From the NCBI GenBank assembly GCA_017559955.1, contig JAFYPQ010000038.1, forward strand, positions 1 to 44,120: a stretch of DNA of 44,120 nucleotides. Reading direction: 5' to 3'. Within the stretch, counting starts at the first letter, position 1. Each line of letters starts with the position of its first letter. This stretch comes from Bacteroidales bacterium. Lineage in GTDB: Bacteria; Bacteroidota; Bacteroidia; Bacteroidales; G3-4614. This document shows positions 32,964 to 42,169 of the stretch, in pieces. The notes under the pieces were generated by a model. The model did not search any database. It saw only the letters and a list, made by a program, of their open reading frames with translations, and was not told where the DNA came from. Position numbers and translations under genes: made by a program.

Positions 32964-35426
32964 TTATCTTAGTTTGGCACCAACTTTATTTTCAAGGTTG
33001 GTAATTATTTTATTCATTACGGCATCAATTTGTTTGTCGGCAAGAGTTTTCTCTGCATCTTGAAGAATAAATGAAACTGCATACGATTTTTTGCCCGGTT
33101 CGAGGTTTTTACCTTCGTAAACATCAAACAACGATACCTCTTTTAATAGTTTACGTTCGCTCTCACGTGCAACCTTTTCAATTTCGCTGAATTTTACAGA
33201 AGTGTCAACAAGCAAAGCAAGGTCTCGTTTTACAGGAGGGAATTTTGAAAGTTCGCTATATGTTGTTTTGGTCTTAACCGATTCTTTACACAACATAGCA
33301 AAATTAAATTCTGCAAAATATACTTCACAATCGATGTCGAATTTACGAAGAATATTTTTGCTTACAATTCCTGCTTTCCCAATTTCTTTACCGCCACGAG
33401 TTTTATATACCAATACGGCAGAGTAGATGTCGTCGCTTGTTTGTTCGGTTGTGTATTTACCCTTCATTCCAAGTCGGGTAAGAACATTCTCAACATATCC
33501 TTTCAGCATAAAGAATGATGTTTGAATTTCTTTTTGAGCCCAGCTGTTTGCGACCTCATATCCTGTCAACCATATACCTAAGCGGTACTCCTCAGAGTAT
33601 GGAGCAAGAACTCCTTTCTCGGTATCTGCATCGGGGTTGAAAGAGTAACAATTACCGAATTCATAGAATTTAAGGTCGCCGTTGCGACGGTTTATGTTAT
33701 AAGCTACACTCTCCAAACCTCCAAACAATAGAGTTTGTCGCATAACACCAAGGTCAGAACTTAACGGATTCATAACCTTAACGCAATTGCTCTCAGGGAA
33801 CGAAGTTAAATCTTTATAGTAGCTTGTTTTTGTTAGAGAGTTGTTAAGTATTTCGTTGAAACCGCAACCTGTAAGTTCGTTTGCGATGGTGTTGTATCGA
33901 GAGTGTTGTTCGTCTGCTACCGATTTGTTCGATAGGTTTGAGTGAACGCTCTCTGTTATCTCAACATTGTTATAACCATATATTCTTAAAATATCCTCTA
34001 TAACATCGCAATCACGACGAACATCAACACGATATGTCGGAACTTTTAATTCTAATGTTCCGTTCTCTTCGCTTACAATTTCAATTTCGAGTGAAGTCAA
34101 AATATCTTTTACAATCTCTTCTGAAATTTCTTTGCCAATTAATGATGTTACTCTGTTATATGTTAGAGTAACAGGGTATGGTGCAATTTTTTCGGGATAT
34201 ATGTCGATTATGTCTCCTACAATCTCTCCGCCGGCAATCTCTTTTATGAGCATTGCTGCACGTTTAAGGACATATACGGTTGTGTTTGGGTCGATACCAC
34301 GTTCGAAACGGAACGAAGCATCTGTGTTTAATCCGTGGCGACGAGCCGATTTTCTAATCCATGTTGGGTTGAAATATGCCGACTCCAAAAATACGTTTGT
34401 CGTCTTTTCTGTAACACCCGATTTTAATCCGCCAAACACTCCTGCAATACACATTCCTTCGTTTTGGTTGCAAATCATCAAATCTTTATTCGATAATTTA
34501 CGTTCCACCTCGTCAAGTGTAACAAATGGAGTTCCTTCGGGAAGTGTCTTGACAATTACAGTATTGCCTGAAATTTCGTTTTTGTCGAAGCAATGCAAAG
34601 GTTGTCCTGTTTCGTGAAGTATGTAGTTGGTGATATCAACGATATTGTTTATTGGACGTACGCCTATAGTATTTAAGCGTTGTTTCAACCAATCGGGACT
34701 CTCTTTTACCGTAACTCCCTTAATTGTTAAACCGGCATAGCGAGGAGCTGCTTCTGTGTTTTCAACTATAACTTTTACTGCATCTCCATCAGTATTGTCA
34801 ATGGCAAAGTTGTCAACCGATGGTTTTGTTAGCGAGTAATTATATCCATTGCGTTTTAGATATGCCGCAAGGTCTCGTGCAACACCATAGTGCGATGCAG
34901 CATCAATTCTGTTAGGTGTTATATCAACTTCAATAATATAGTCGCTTTTAATTCCGAAATAGTCGGCGGCGGGAGTTCCCGGAGTAGGAGTGTCTTTTAA
35001 AACAATGATGCCATCGTGGTTATTTCCAATCCCGATTTCATCTTCGGCACAAATCATACCGAACGATTCAACACCTCTGATTTTTGACTTTTTGATAGTA
35101 AAACTCTCTTCTCCGTCGTATAAAATTGTTCCGACAGTGGCAACTATAACGTATTGCCCGGCTGCCACATTTGGTGCACCGCATACGATTTGTGTGGGTT
35201 CGCCAGTCCCAAGATCGACGGTAGTTATGTGTAGGTGGTCTGAATTTGGGTGCTCTTCACAAGTAAGAACTTTACCTGTAACAATACCTTTAAGACCTCC
35301 TTTGATTGATTGTACCTCTTCAACTCCGCCTGTTTCAAGACCAATAGAAGTCAATGCATCGGCAGTTTGTTGTGGGTCTAACGGAAGCTCAATAAACTCT
35401 TTGAGCCAATTGTAAGATATATTCAT
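32964..35426 (-). CDS. pheT: Phenylalanyl-tRNA synthetase beta subunit
   Basis: An 820-residue large subunit of the alpha2-beta2 enzyme that charges tRNA-Phe. In order: N-terminal MNISYNWLKEFIELPLDPQQTADALTSIGLE; a tRNA-binding OB fold (about 40-150, VTGKVLTCEEHPNSDHLHITTVDLG); the B3/B4 editing domain (about 210-385, RPINNIVDITNYILHETGQPLHCFD); the B5 domain (about 410-480); the catalytic-like domain (SDLGVMRQTLLFGGLESVAYN); and the C-terminal ferredoxin-fold anticodon-binding domain (YSELSKFPPVKRDLALLVD). pheS is not in this window. The start follows the family N-terminus exactly. Confidence 0.97.
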   Translation of the reverse strand: MNISYNWLKEFIELPLDPQQTADALTSIGLETGGVEEVQSIKGGLKGIVTGKVLTCEEHPNSDHLHITTVDLGTGEPTQIVCGAPNVAAGQYVIVATVGTILYDGEESFTIKKSKIRGVESFGMICAEDEIGIGNNHDGIIVLKDTPTPGTPAADYFGIKSDYIIEVDITPNRIDAASHYGVARDLAAYLKRNGYNYSLTKPSVDNFAIDNTDGDAVKVIVENTEAAPRYAGLTIKGVTVKESPDWLKQRLNTIGVRPINNIVDITNYILHETGQPLHCFDKNEISGNTVIVKTLPEGTPFVTLDEVERKLSNKDLMICNQNEGMCIAGVFGGLKSGVTEKTTNVFLESAYFNPTWIRKSARRHGLNTDASFRFERGIDPNTTVYVLKRAAMLIKEIAGGEIVGDIIDIYPEKIAPYPVTLTYNRVTSLIGKEISEEIVKDILTSLEIEIVSEENGTLELKVPTYRVDVRRDCDVIEDILRIYGYNNVEITESVHSNLSNKSVADEQHSRYNTIANELTGCGFNEILNNSLTKTSYYKDLTSFPESNCVKVMNPLSSDLGVMRQTLLFGGLESVAYNINRRNGDLKFYEFGNCYSFNPDADTEKGVLAPYSEEYRLGIWLTGYEVANSWAQKEIQTSFFMLKGYVENVLTRLGMKGKYTTEQTSDDIYSAVLVYKTRGGKEIGKAGIVSKNILRKFDIDCEVYFAEFNFAMLCKESVKTKTTYSELSKFPPVKRDLALLVDTSVKFSEIEKVARESERKLLKEVSLFDVYEGKNLEPGKKSYAVSFILQDAEKTLADKQIDAVMNKIITNLENKVGAKLR

Positions 35427-35523
35427 AATTTGTTATAAAAATCTTTCTTCGACGTAATCTTTTTACGTACATATTTAAAAAAAACGATTGCAAAAATAAT
35501 AATTTTATTTTGCTTAAAAAAAG

Positions 35524-35563
35524 AAATGCCCCTAAATGTATATTTAGAAGCACTCATTTTTCG
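35524..35563 (-). terminator. Terminator of the RluA-family gene (minus strand)
   Basis: On the minus strand AAATGAGTGCTTCTAAAT can pair with ATTTAGGGGCATTT across loop ATAC (with mismatches), followed by CTTTTTTT. It begins about 15 bases past the stop codon. Confidence 0.65.
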
Positions 35564-35578
35564 GTAATTTTTGTACAA

Positions 35579-36490
35579 TTATCGTGTTACTTTTACAAAT
35601 TGAGGAGGAAGCGGAGTTTCAAACAGCATATCCTGACGTGTTATCGGGTGAACAAACCTTAATCGGAAGGCATGAAGAGATAGTCTTCCGAGGGGATTTT
35701 CTTTCGAACCATACCGTTTGTCTCCGGCAATTGGGTGTCCGCTTTCTGATAAATGAACACGAATTTGGTTCTTTCTGCCGGTTGCAAGTTGTAACTCTAC
35801 CAGAGAGAGACGACTGTTTTTTTGTAAAGTTTTGTATCTTGTTAAAGCAAATTGCCCTTTCTCTTTATCAGGCGTAGAGTAAACGTGGTGTACGCTGTTT
35901 TCTGCCAAATATGATGAGATTTCGCCCTCCTCAGGATCAATATGTCCGCTAATAACTGCTACATAGCGTCTATCAAGAACCATCTCGTTCCAAGAACGTT
36001 GCAATTTAAATTGAACATCTTCCGATTTCGCAAACATAATCAATCCCGAAGTATCACGGTCTAAACGGTGAATAACAAAAAGCTTAGCCGAAGGATTATC
36101 CTCTTTTAAGTAGTCGCTTAAGATATGAAATGCAGTTTTATCTTTTATTCTATCAGACGATACTGAAAGCAAACCGTATCCTTTATTGGCTACAATTATA
36201 TAATCATCTTCGTAAACAATATTTATTCTGCTATTTTTAAAAACTTTAAATCCCTTTTCAAAATTAATTAAAACTCTATCGCCAGGCATTAAAGGGGCAT
36301 CGAACGAAGTTTCGGGTTTGTCATTGATAGCCACTTGGCGATGCGACAACCAACTTTTTACGGTTGTTTTACTTCTATCTGAGTAGGTCTTAAAAAGGTA
36401 ATTAAGTAGAGTGTCTGACTCATTTACAATTGTTGTATTGCAATTGCTCTTTGTCTTAAACTTTCCACTTTTATTGTGTTTAACTCTCAT
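35579..36490 (-). CDS. RluA-family pseudouridine synthase
   Basis: A 303-residue enzyme that isomerises specific uridines in rRNA or tRNA. Residues about 20-85 form an S4-like RNA-binding domain (TTVKSWLSHRQVAINDKPETSFDAPLMPGDRV). The catalytic domain has the RluA signature with its aspartate in HRLDRDTSGLIMFAKS, then YVAVISGHIDPEEGEISSYL, LATGRKNQIRVHLSESGHPIAGDKRYG and LHAFRLRFVHPITRQ. The N-terminus is basic (MRVKHNKSGKFKTKSN). The target uridine cannot be told from the sequence. It is separated from pheT by a terminator. Confidence 0.93.
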   Translation of the reverse strand: MRVKHNKSGKFKTKSNCNTTIVNESDTLLNYLFKTYSDRSKTTVKSWLSHRQVAINDKPETSFDAPLMPGDRVLINFEKGFKVFKNSRINIVYEDDYIIVANKGYGLLSVSSDRIKDKTAFHILSDYLKEDNPSAKLFVIHRLDRDTSGLIMFAKSEDVQFKLQRSWNEMVLDRRYVAVISGHIDPEEGEISSYLAENSVHHVYSTPDKEKGQFALTRYKTLQKNSRLSLVELQLATGRKNQIRVHLSESGHPIAGDKRYGSKENPLGRLSLHAFRLRFVHPITRQDMLFETPLPPQFVKVTR

Positions 36491-36535
36491 CCTTTGGAAA
36501 TATATTAATTAAAATTATCTCTCTTTAACTCCTTG

Positions 36536-36543
36536 CAAAGATA
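36536..36543 (-). promoter_or_regulatory. -7 element of the RluA-family gene (minus strand)
   Basis: TATCTTTG on the minus strand, about 45 bases before the gene start. A TTG lies upstream at 36566-36568 with a 22-base spacer, a little long. Confidence 0.55.
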
Positions 36544-36804
36544 CAACAAGCGAGCGAAATAATATCAAGCTTGCTTGAATATTTCACAGCGAGCGAAGAA
36601 TATCTTCGAGGTTTTACCTCAAGTACTACTAATCTCTTTTCGGTGTACAGTGTCAGAGAGAGTCGAAATACGCTCTCTTGCCATTATTAAATCTTACTCA
36701 TATTATTGTGCTTGTAGTTAGTGTATTATGCTTTTGTATTACAAAATGATATAATATTTTATTTAAAAAGGTGACTATAATGTAAAAAATATAAAAAAAA
36801 ATAT

Positions 36805-36812
36805 TACCTTTG
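36805..36812 (+). promoter_or_regulatory. -7 element of psd-pssA
   Basis: TACCTTTG matches TAnnTTTG and lies 72 bases before the psd ATG. No clear -33 TTTG. Confidence 0.5.
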
Positions 36813-36884
36813 TTTCAAATAAGGCATAAGCCGATTATATATGTCAATATAATGTTTCTAACTATCTATTAAATTAGAACTGAA

Positions 36885-37574
36885 ATGAGAGTAAAAATTC
36901 ATAAAATTCATCGAGAGGGAATAGGAATATTAATAGTGCTTTTCTTAATATTAGCGGCTCTTAATGTTGCATCGTATTTTGTAATTGATACCAAGTGGAT
37001 ATTTATATTTTTCCTTTCATTATCTGTGTTACTTTATCTTGTTGCAGTAAACTTTTTCCGCTCACCACGCAGAGTATTCCCCGGATATTATAATGAAGAG
37101 CGAGATGTTATCGCATCGGCTGATGGTGTAGTGGTTGCAGTAGAGGAGGTGATGGAAAATGCATATTTTAAAGATAAAAGAATGCAGGTTTCTATATTTA
37201 TGAATTTGTTTAATGTTCATGCAAACTGGTTCCCTGTATCAGGAAAAGTATTGCATGTAAGCCACCAAAGCGGACGTTATATGTCGGCATATCTTCCTAA
37301 ATCAAGTACTGAAAATGAACGTTCGACAGTAGTTATTGAGATGCCCAACGGAGAACAAGTTTTGGCTCGACAAATAGCAGGAGCTTGTGCTCGTCGTATT
37401 GTTACATATGCCGAAGTAGGCGAAGAGTGTTCTATTGATGAACATATGGGATTTATTAAATTCGGTTCGAGAGTAGATTTATACTTGCCTTTAAATACTG
37501 AGATATTGGTTAAAATTGGAGATAAAACCGTTGGAGGTATTACAAAAATAGCTCAATTGCCATTTGAGGAATAA
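36885..37574 (+). CDS. psd: Phosphatidylserine decarboxylase
   Basis: Converts phosphatidylserine to phosphatidylethanolamine at the membrane. It is the short type (229 residues) with two N-terminal hydrophobic segments (about 13-32 and 37-55). FRSPRRVFPG, then IASADGVVVAVEEV, VSIFMNLFNVHANWFPVSGKV, and the self-cleavage site GS in IKFGSRVDLYLP follow. The serine there becomes the pyruvoyl group after autocleavage, so the mature enzyme has two chains. FGSR in place of LGST is usual for the short form. pssA follows after 11 bases, giving the two consecutive steps of PE synthesis in one unit. Confidence 0.95.
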   Translation: MRVKIHKIHREGIGILIVLFLILAALNVASYFVIDTKWIFIFFLSLSVLLYLVAVNFFRSPRRVFPGYYNEERDVIASADGVVVAVEEVMENAYFKDKRMQVSIFMNLFNVHANWFPVSGKVLHVSHQSGRYMSAYLPKSSTENERSTVVIEMPNGEQVLARQIAGACARRIVTYAEVGEECSIDEHMGFIKFGSRVDLYLPLNTEILVKIGDKTVGGITKIAQLPFEE

Positions 37575-37585
37575 TTAATTTTTTT

Positions 37586-38317
37586 ATGATTTCTATAAAA
37601 AAACATATACCCAATAGTATAACCTGCTTAAACTTATTATGCGGATGTATTGCATGTATGTTTGCATTTAAAGGTTATACAAACATAAACTATGTATATT
37701 TGTCGGCGATATTGATTTGTGCCGCAGCCGTTTTTGATTTTATGGACGGATTTGCTGCACGATTGTTAAAAGCCTATTCTCCAATGGGAAAAGAGTTAGA
37801 CTCTTTGGCCGATTTAATTAGTTTTGGCTTTGCTCCAGGAGTTATATCTATGCAGATTGCAAACCTGATTATACCTCCATATTATACAGAGTGGTGGTGG
37901 GAGTATATGCCATATATGGCATTTCTAATACCTGTTTTTGCAGGATTGAGATTGGCCAAGTTTAATATAGATACACGACAAACTACCTCCTTTATAGGAT
38001 TGCCTGTGCCTGCAAATGCTCTATTTTGGATAGGATTTTATTCGTTAGTAGAACAAAACTCGTGGGCAGAATGTATATATTGTTGGATAGCAATGGTATT
38101 GCTGTTTTCATACTTAATGGTGTCGGAAATACCAATGTTCTCATTGAAATTTGCTAATTTAAAGTTTAAAGAAAACTATTTAAGATTTATCTTAATTATA
38201 TCAACAATCTTGTTTGTTGCGTTTTTAGGTTATGCAGGTTTGGCACCATCAATTCTATTCTATATTATATTGTCGTTTGTACAAAATTTGTTGTTAAAAA
38301 AAGAGTCTGCCAAATAA
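37586..38317 (+). CDS. pssA: CDP-diacylglycerol-serine O-phosphatidyltransferase
   Basis: Makes phosphatidylserine from CDP-diacylglycerol and serine, feeding Psd. 243 residues with about six to eight membrane helices. The CDP-alcohol phosphotransferase motif is complete: DFMDGFAARLLKAYSPMGKELDSLAD (D-G-x2-A-R-x8-G-x3-D-x3-D). The start IPNSITCLNLLCGCIACMFAF is typical of the family. It is followed by the DUF4834 gene after 84 bases. Confidence 0.95.
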   Translation: MISIKKHIPNSITCLNLLCGCIACMFAFKGYTNINYVYLSAILICAAAVFDFMDGFAARLLKAYSPMGKELDSLADLISFGFAPGVISMQIANLIIPPYYTEWWWEYMPYMAFLIPVFAGLRLAKFNIDTRQTTSFIGLPVPANALFWIGFYSLVEQNSWAECIYCWIAMVLLFSYLMVSEIPMFSLKFANLKFKENYLRFILIISTILFVAFLGYAGLAPSILFYIILSFVQNLLLKKESAK

Positions 38318-38401
38318 TAAAACATATTTAGGCATATTTTTTGATAACAATTTGTAGAGAACAGTTATCAGATAATTTCGCTAAGTAAAAATTGAATAGA
38401 A

Positions 38402-38647
38402 ATGCACTTACTTCTTATAATACCTTTATTAATTATTCTGTTTATTGTGCTTGCTGTGCTAATTACGGCGGGGAATATAATAAAATCAATATTTTCGGGA
38501 TTTGGTTTTAATCGGGACAAAAAGACGAATAAAAGTTCAAACGATAGAAATAATAGAACATATACATCATACGAAAAAAGAACAAAGGTTTTTGGACCTA
38601 ATGAGGGAGAATATGTCGATTTTGAGGAGATAAAGGAGAATGATTAA
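38402..38647 (+). CDS. DUF4834-family small membrane protein
   Basis: An 81-residue protein with one N-terminal membrane helix (about 2-26, LLLIIPLLIILFIVLAVLITAG), an amphipathic GNIIKSIFSGFGFN and a charged soluble tail ending RTKVFGPNEGEYVDFEEIKEND. This fits the Bacteroidetes family DUF4834, of unknown function, which is often found downstream of pssA. The tail motif GEYVDFEEI is the conserved part. Confidence 0.82.
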   Translation: MHLLLIIPLLIILFIVLAVLITAGNIIKSIFSGFGFNRDKKTNKSSNDRNNRTYTSYEKRTKVFGPNEGEYVDFEEIKEND

Positions 38648-38805
38648 TACTATGTTGATTAAATACTGACAATATGTCATTTTTTAAGAAACCGAAAACG
38701 GATTAAAAGAAATCAAGATAGTTAGTTGTGTAATAAAAAAAGAAAAAATTACAATAAAATTAAAACAACAACTTAGAAGCTATTTAAATAATCGAATATT
38801 TTGAT

Positions 38806-38813
38806 TATCTTTG
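38806..38813 (+). promoter_or_regulatory. -7 element of the histidine operon
   Basis: TATCTTTG, a perfect TAnnTTTG, 17 bases before the hisL start codon. The -33 region (TATTT at 38781) is weak. Confidence 0.6.
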
Positions 38814-38830
38814 CAAAAAATATTAAGACA

Positions 38831-38878
38831 ATGAAAGCTACACACAAACATATTCATCTCCATCATCTTAACTCATAA
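38831..38878 (+). CDS. hisL: Histidine operon leader peptide
   Basis: A 15-residue open frame reading MKATHKHIHLHHLNS with five histidine codons (one CAC, four CAT) in a stretch of eight codons. It lies 109 bases before hisG and directly after a good -7 element. A leader peptide packed with the amino acid the operon makes is the hallmark of translation-coupled attenuation. Ribosomes stalling on the His codons when charged tRNA-His is scarce would free downstream RNA to form the antiterminator. It is too short for normal gene prediction. The sequence evidence is strong because peptide, antiterminator and terminator all occur in the right order. Confidence 0.9.
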   Translation: MKATHKHIHLHHLNS

Positions 38879-38954
38879 ACGAGGTAAGCGGCAGATTTGT
38901 GTGTGTATATTACTAATAAACTGATAGGCTTACCATTTGGTAGGCCTATTTTAT
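38840..38954 (+). promoter_or_regulatory. Attenuator of the histidine operon
   Basis: Terminator: ATAGGCTTACC (38924-38934) with GGTAGGCCTAT (38939-38949), 11 bp with one U-G pair, loop ATTT, then TTTATT. Antiterminator: GGTAAGC (38883-38889) is the exact complement of GCTTACC (38928-38934), the left arm of the terminator. A third pairing, CACACAAA (38841-38848, inside the His codons) with TTTGTGTG (38896-38903), gives the 1:2 stem. A ribosome stalled at the His codons blocks 1:2 and leaves GGTAAGC free to open the terminator. A ribosome reaching the stop at 38878 covers GGTAAGC and lets the terminator form. Confidence 0.88.
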
Positions 38955-38986
38955 TACAATCAAAAAAATAAATTAAAAATATAACT

Positions 38987-39838
38987 ATGTTAAGAATTGC
39001 AGTACAATCAAAAGGACGTCTTTTCGACGAAACAATGGATTTATTACGTGAGTCAGGAGTGAAATTTTCTTCATCAAAAAGAACTTTATTAGTTCCATCT
39101 CGCAATTTCCCTATGGAAGCTTTATTCTTGCGTGATGATGATATCCCGGAATCAGTAGCATCAGGAATTGCAGATATAGGAATTGTAGGATTGAATGAGT
39201 TTTTGGAGAAAGCAAAAGATGCAGAGATTGTAAAAAATCTAGGTTTCAGTAAATGTCGATTATCTTTGGCAATTCCCAAAGATATCGATTATCAAGGGTT
39301 GGAGTGGTTCAATGGAAAAAAAATTGCAACATCATATCCTGTAATATTGAAAAAATTCTTAGATGAGAAAGGAATTACAGCAGATATTCACGTAATTACA
39401 GGTTCGGTTGAAATTGCACCCGGAATTGGATTGTCTGATACAATTTTTGATATTGTAAGTTCAGGAAGCACGTTGGTAAGCAATCGTTTGAAAGAGGTTG
39501 AGATTGTAACTGAGTCAGATGCAGTACTTATTGCAAACAAAAATCTTGCACCTGAGAAAAAAGAGATTCTAGAAGAGCTATTATTCCGTATCGAAGCTGT
39601 TCAAACAGCAGAGGATAAAAAATATGTGTTGATGAACGTTCCTAATGTTTCACTTGATGACGTGTTATCGGTATTACCAGGTATTAAGAGCCCAACAGTA
39701 ACACCACTTGCAAATTCTGATTGGAGCTCGGTAAGTACAGTATTACCCGAGAAAATATTCTGGGAGATAATCAATAAACTAAAAGTAGCAGGAGCAGAGG
39801 GAATACTTGTTCTTGATATAGAAAAAATGGTATTGTAA
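38987..39838 (+). CDS. hisG: ATP phosphoribosyltransferase (long form)
   Basis: First step of histidine synthesis: joins ATP and PRPP, with feedback inhibition by histidine. 283 residues with the catalytic domains (LRIAVQSKGRLFDETMDLLRESGVKF, LFLRDDDIPESVASGIADIGIVG, and the PRPP site GLSDTIFDIVSSGSTLVSNRL) and a C-terminal ACT-like regulatory domain (about 210-283, KYVLMNVPNVSLDDVLSVLPGIKSPTVTPL). This makes it the long HisG_L form that works without HisZ. Expression is controlled by the attenuator just upstream. hisD follows 1 base after the stop. Confidence 0.96.
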   Translation: MLRIAVQSKGRLFDETMDLLRESGVKFSSSKRTLLVPSRNFPMEALFLRDDDIPESVASGIADIGIVGLNEFLEKAKDAEIVKNLGFSKCRLSLAIPKDIDYQGLEWFNGKKIATSYPVILKKFLDEKGITADIHVITGSVEIAPGIGLSDTIFDIVSSGSTLVSNRLKEVEIVTESDAVLIANKNLAPEKKEILEELLFRIEAVQTAEDKKYVLMNVPNVSLDDVLSVLPGIKSPTVTPLANSDWSSVSTVLPEKIFWEIINKLKVAGAEGILVLDIEKMVL

Positions 39839-39839
39839 G

Positions 39840-41117
39840 ATGAATATAATAAACAACCCCGAACGTTCACAATGGAAAGAACTGACAAAGCGTCCCGAGT
39901 TGGATACAGTCAGTTTGCATGGAATGGTAGGGGAGATACTATCTGAAATTAAAACTCAAGGAGATGTTGCAGTACTCAAGTATGTGGCAAAATTCCAAGG
40001 AGTTGAGCTTGATAATCTTGCAGTAACAGAGCAAGAGTTTGAAGAGGCAGAAAATAGTGTTTCTTCAGAATTAAAAGAGGCAATTCTTAAAGCAAAAGAG
40101 AATATAACCCTGTTTCACTCGGCTCAAAAATTTGAGGGAGTTAAAGTTGAAACTACACAAGGGGTAACATGTTGGCAAAAGAGTGTTGCTATTGATCGAG
40201 TAGGACTATATGTTCCAGGAGGTACAGCACCACTATTCTCAACAGTATTGATGTTGGCATTGCCTGCAAAAATTGCAGGTTGCGAAAATATTGTAATGTG
40301 TTCTCCTTGCAACAAAGAGGGTAAAGTGCACCCGGCAACATTGTATGCAGCAAAGGTTGCAGGAGTTACAAACTTTTACAAATTGGGAGGAGTGCAAGCA
40401 ATTGGAGCAATGGCATACGGAACAGAAACCGTACCCAATGTTTATAAAATCTTTGGTCCCGGTAACCAATACGTAACAGCGGCAAAACAGTTGGTAAGTC
40501 TTTCGGGAGTAGGAATAGATATGCCTGTCGGTCCATCAGAAGTTGAAATACTTGCCGATGAAACAGCCAATCCACAATATGTTGCATCTGATTTTTTATC
40601 GCAAGCAGAACACGGAGCAGATAGCCAATCAATATTGGTAACAACCGATAAAACACTTGCTGAAAGAGTTATATTGGCAATAGAGGAGCAAAAAGAGCTG
40701 TTACCTCGTAAAGATTTAGTTGAAAAATCGTTACAAAACAGCTCGGTGTTTGTATTTGATAATATGAACGATGCAATAGATTTCACTAACGAATATGCAC
40801 CTGAACACCTAATAATCTCAACAAAAGATTATATAGAGGTAGGAGATAAGATAAAAAATGCAGGATCAATATTTCTTGGTCCATTTACCCCCGAAAGTGC
40901 AGGAGATTATGCATCGGGAACAAATCACACATTGCCAACAAGTGGATATGCAAAAGGCTATAACGGAGTAAACTTGGATAGTTTCAACCGTAAAATAACC
41001 TATCAAGAGATAACCCGTGAGGGATTGCATAAACTTGGAGCAACAATTGAGATAATGGCTCAAAACGAGAGTCTTGATGCACACAAAAATGCAGTTTCAA
41101 TACGACTAAAAGATTAG
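39840..41117 (+). CDS. hisD: Histidinol dehydrogenase
   Basis: Zinc enzyme that oxidises L-histidinol to L-histidine in two NAD+-linked steps, the last of the pathway. 425 residues with [105 protein letters not shown], the zinc/substrate region EYAPEHLII, and [23 protein letters not shown]. All signature stretches of the family are intact. It begins 1 base after hisG and ends 4 bases before hisC. Confidence 0.97.
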   Translation: MNIINNPERSQWKELTKRPELDTVSLHGMVGEILSEIKTQGDVAVLKYVAKFQGVELDNLAVTEQEFEEAENSVSSELKEAILKAKENITLFHSAQKFEGVKVETTQGVTCWQKSVAIDRVGLYVPGGTAPLFSTVLMLALPAKIAGCENIVMCSPCNKEGKVHPATLYAAKVAGVTNFYKLGGVQAIGAMAYGTETVPNVYKIFGPGNQYVTAAKQLVSLSGVGIDMPVGPSEVEILADETANPQYVASDFLSQAEHGADSQSILVTTDKTLAERVILAIEEQKELLPRKDLVEKSLQNSSVFVFDNMNDAIDFTNEYAPEHLIISTKDYIEVGDKIKNAGSIFLGPFTPESAGDYASGTNHTLPTSGYAKGYNGVNLDSFNRKITYQEITREGLHKLGATIEIMAQNESLDAHKNAVSIRLKD

Positions 41118-41121
41118 TTAT

Positions 41122-42159
41122 ATGAAAGACCTAAAAGAGATAGTACGCAAAAACATATACAGTTTAAAACCATATTCATCGGCACGTAACGAGTTTAAAG
41201 GTGAAGCATCAATATTTATCGATGCCAATGAAAATCCATACGATACACCCTATAACCGTTATCCCGATCCATTGCAGTTGCAAGTAAAAGAAAAAATTTC
41301 TGCACTAAAAGGAGTGTCGGTTGAAAACATCTTTTTGGGAGTAGGTAGCGACGAACCAATCGATTTGCTATATCGCATATTCTGTGAGCCACAAAAAGAT
41401 AATGTAGTAGCTCTTGAACCAACATACGGAATGTATGCAGTTTGTGCCGATATAAACAATGTTGAGTATCGTAAAGTATCACTTAAAGAAGACTATCAGT
41501 TCTCGGCAGACGAATTGCTTGCTGCAACCGATAAAAATACAAAAATAATCTGGTTGTGTTCACCTAATAACCCAACAGGAAATGCACTTGATGCAGTGGA
41601 GATAGAAAAGGTGTTGAAGAACTTTTCAGGAATAGTGGCAGTAGATGAAGCGTATATCGATTTCTCATCACAACCATCATTTCTAAAAGTATTAAAAAAG
41701 TATCCCAATATGGTAGTGTTGCAAACATTCTCAAAAGCGTGGGGTAGTGCAGGAGTACGATTGGGAATGGCATTTGCATCAGAGGATATAATCAAGATAT
41801 TCAACAAGGTAAAATATCCCTATAACGTAAATGTATTGACACAACGCTATGCAATAAAGTTGCTCGATAACTTCTCCCAAGTTGAGAAAAAGGTAAAAGC
41901 AATATTGAAGAACCGAGAGAAGTTGGAGAAACAACTTGCAAAAATAAAATGCATAAAAGAGGTATACCCAACAGATGCAAACTTTATACTTGTAAAAACA
42001 ATCGATTCTGATGCAATCTACAAATACCTGATTGAGAAAGGTATCGTGGCACGTAATCGCAATGGAATAACCCTTTGCGACAACTGCTTAAGAATAACAG
42101 TTGGAACAGCAGAGGAGAATAAACAAGTAATAGTAGCACTAAAAAACTTTTCAAAATAG
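41122..42159 (+). CDS. hisC: Histidinol-phosphate aminotransferase
   Basis: PLP enzyme moving an amino group from glutamate to imidazole acetol phosphate. 345 residues, fold type [20 protein letters not shown] at the N-terminus, [15 protein letters not shown], the cofactor pocket [20 protein letters not shown], and the lysine that binds PLP in [17 protein letters not shown]. The C-terminal [14 protein letters not shown] is the usual end. It lies in the operon between hisD (4 bases) and hisB (10 bases). Confidence 0.96.
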   Translation: MKDLKEIVRKNIYSLKPYSSARNEFKGEASIFIDANENPYDTPYNRYPDPLQLQVKEKISALKGVSVENIFLGVGSDEPIDLLYRIFCEPQKDNVVALEPTYGMYAVCADINNVEYRKVSLKEDYQFSADELLAATDKNTKIIWLCSPNNPTGNALDAVEIEKVLKNFSGIVAVDEAYIDFSSQPSFLKVLKKYPNMVVLQTFSKAWGSAGVRLGMAFASEDIIKIFNKVKYPYNVNVLTQRYAIKLLDNFSQVEKKVKAILKNREKLEKQLAKIKCIKEVYPTDANFILVKTIDSDAIYKYLIEKGIVARNRNGITLCDNCLRITVGTAEENKQVIVALKNFSK

Positions 42160-42169
42160 AATAACAACT

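Larger units (their letters stand above)
36491..36884. other. Intergenic region between divergent rluA-family gene and psd
   Basis: 394 bases with no coding sequence. It holds a minus-strand -7 element, TATCTTTG (36536-36543), for the RluA-family gene and a plus-strand TACCTTTG (36805-36812) for psd. Between them are two copies of AGCGAGCGAA (36549-36558 and 36588-36597) flanking an inverted repeat around CAAGCTTG (36561-36583). There is also a bulged hairpin CTTCGAGG/CCTCAAG (36604-36623) and a hairpin AGAGAG/CTCTCT near 36655-36678. Confidence 0.7.

Noticed and set aside
34132..34617. Long plus-strand open frames (about 140-160 residues) opposite pheT.
   Set aside because: They are antisense shadows of a highly conserved gene and show no recognisable protein pattern.
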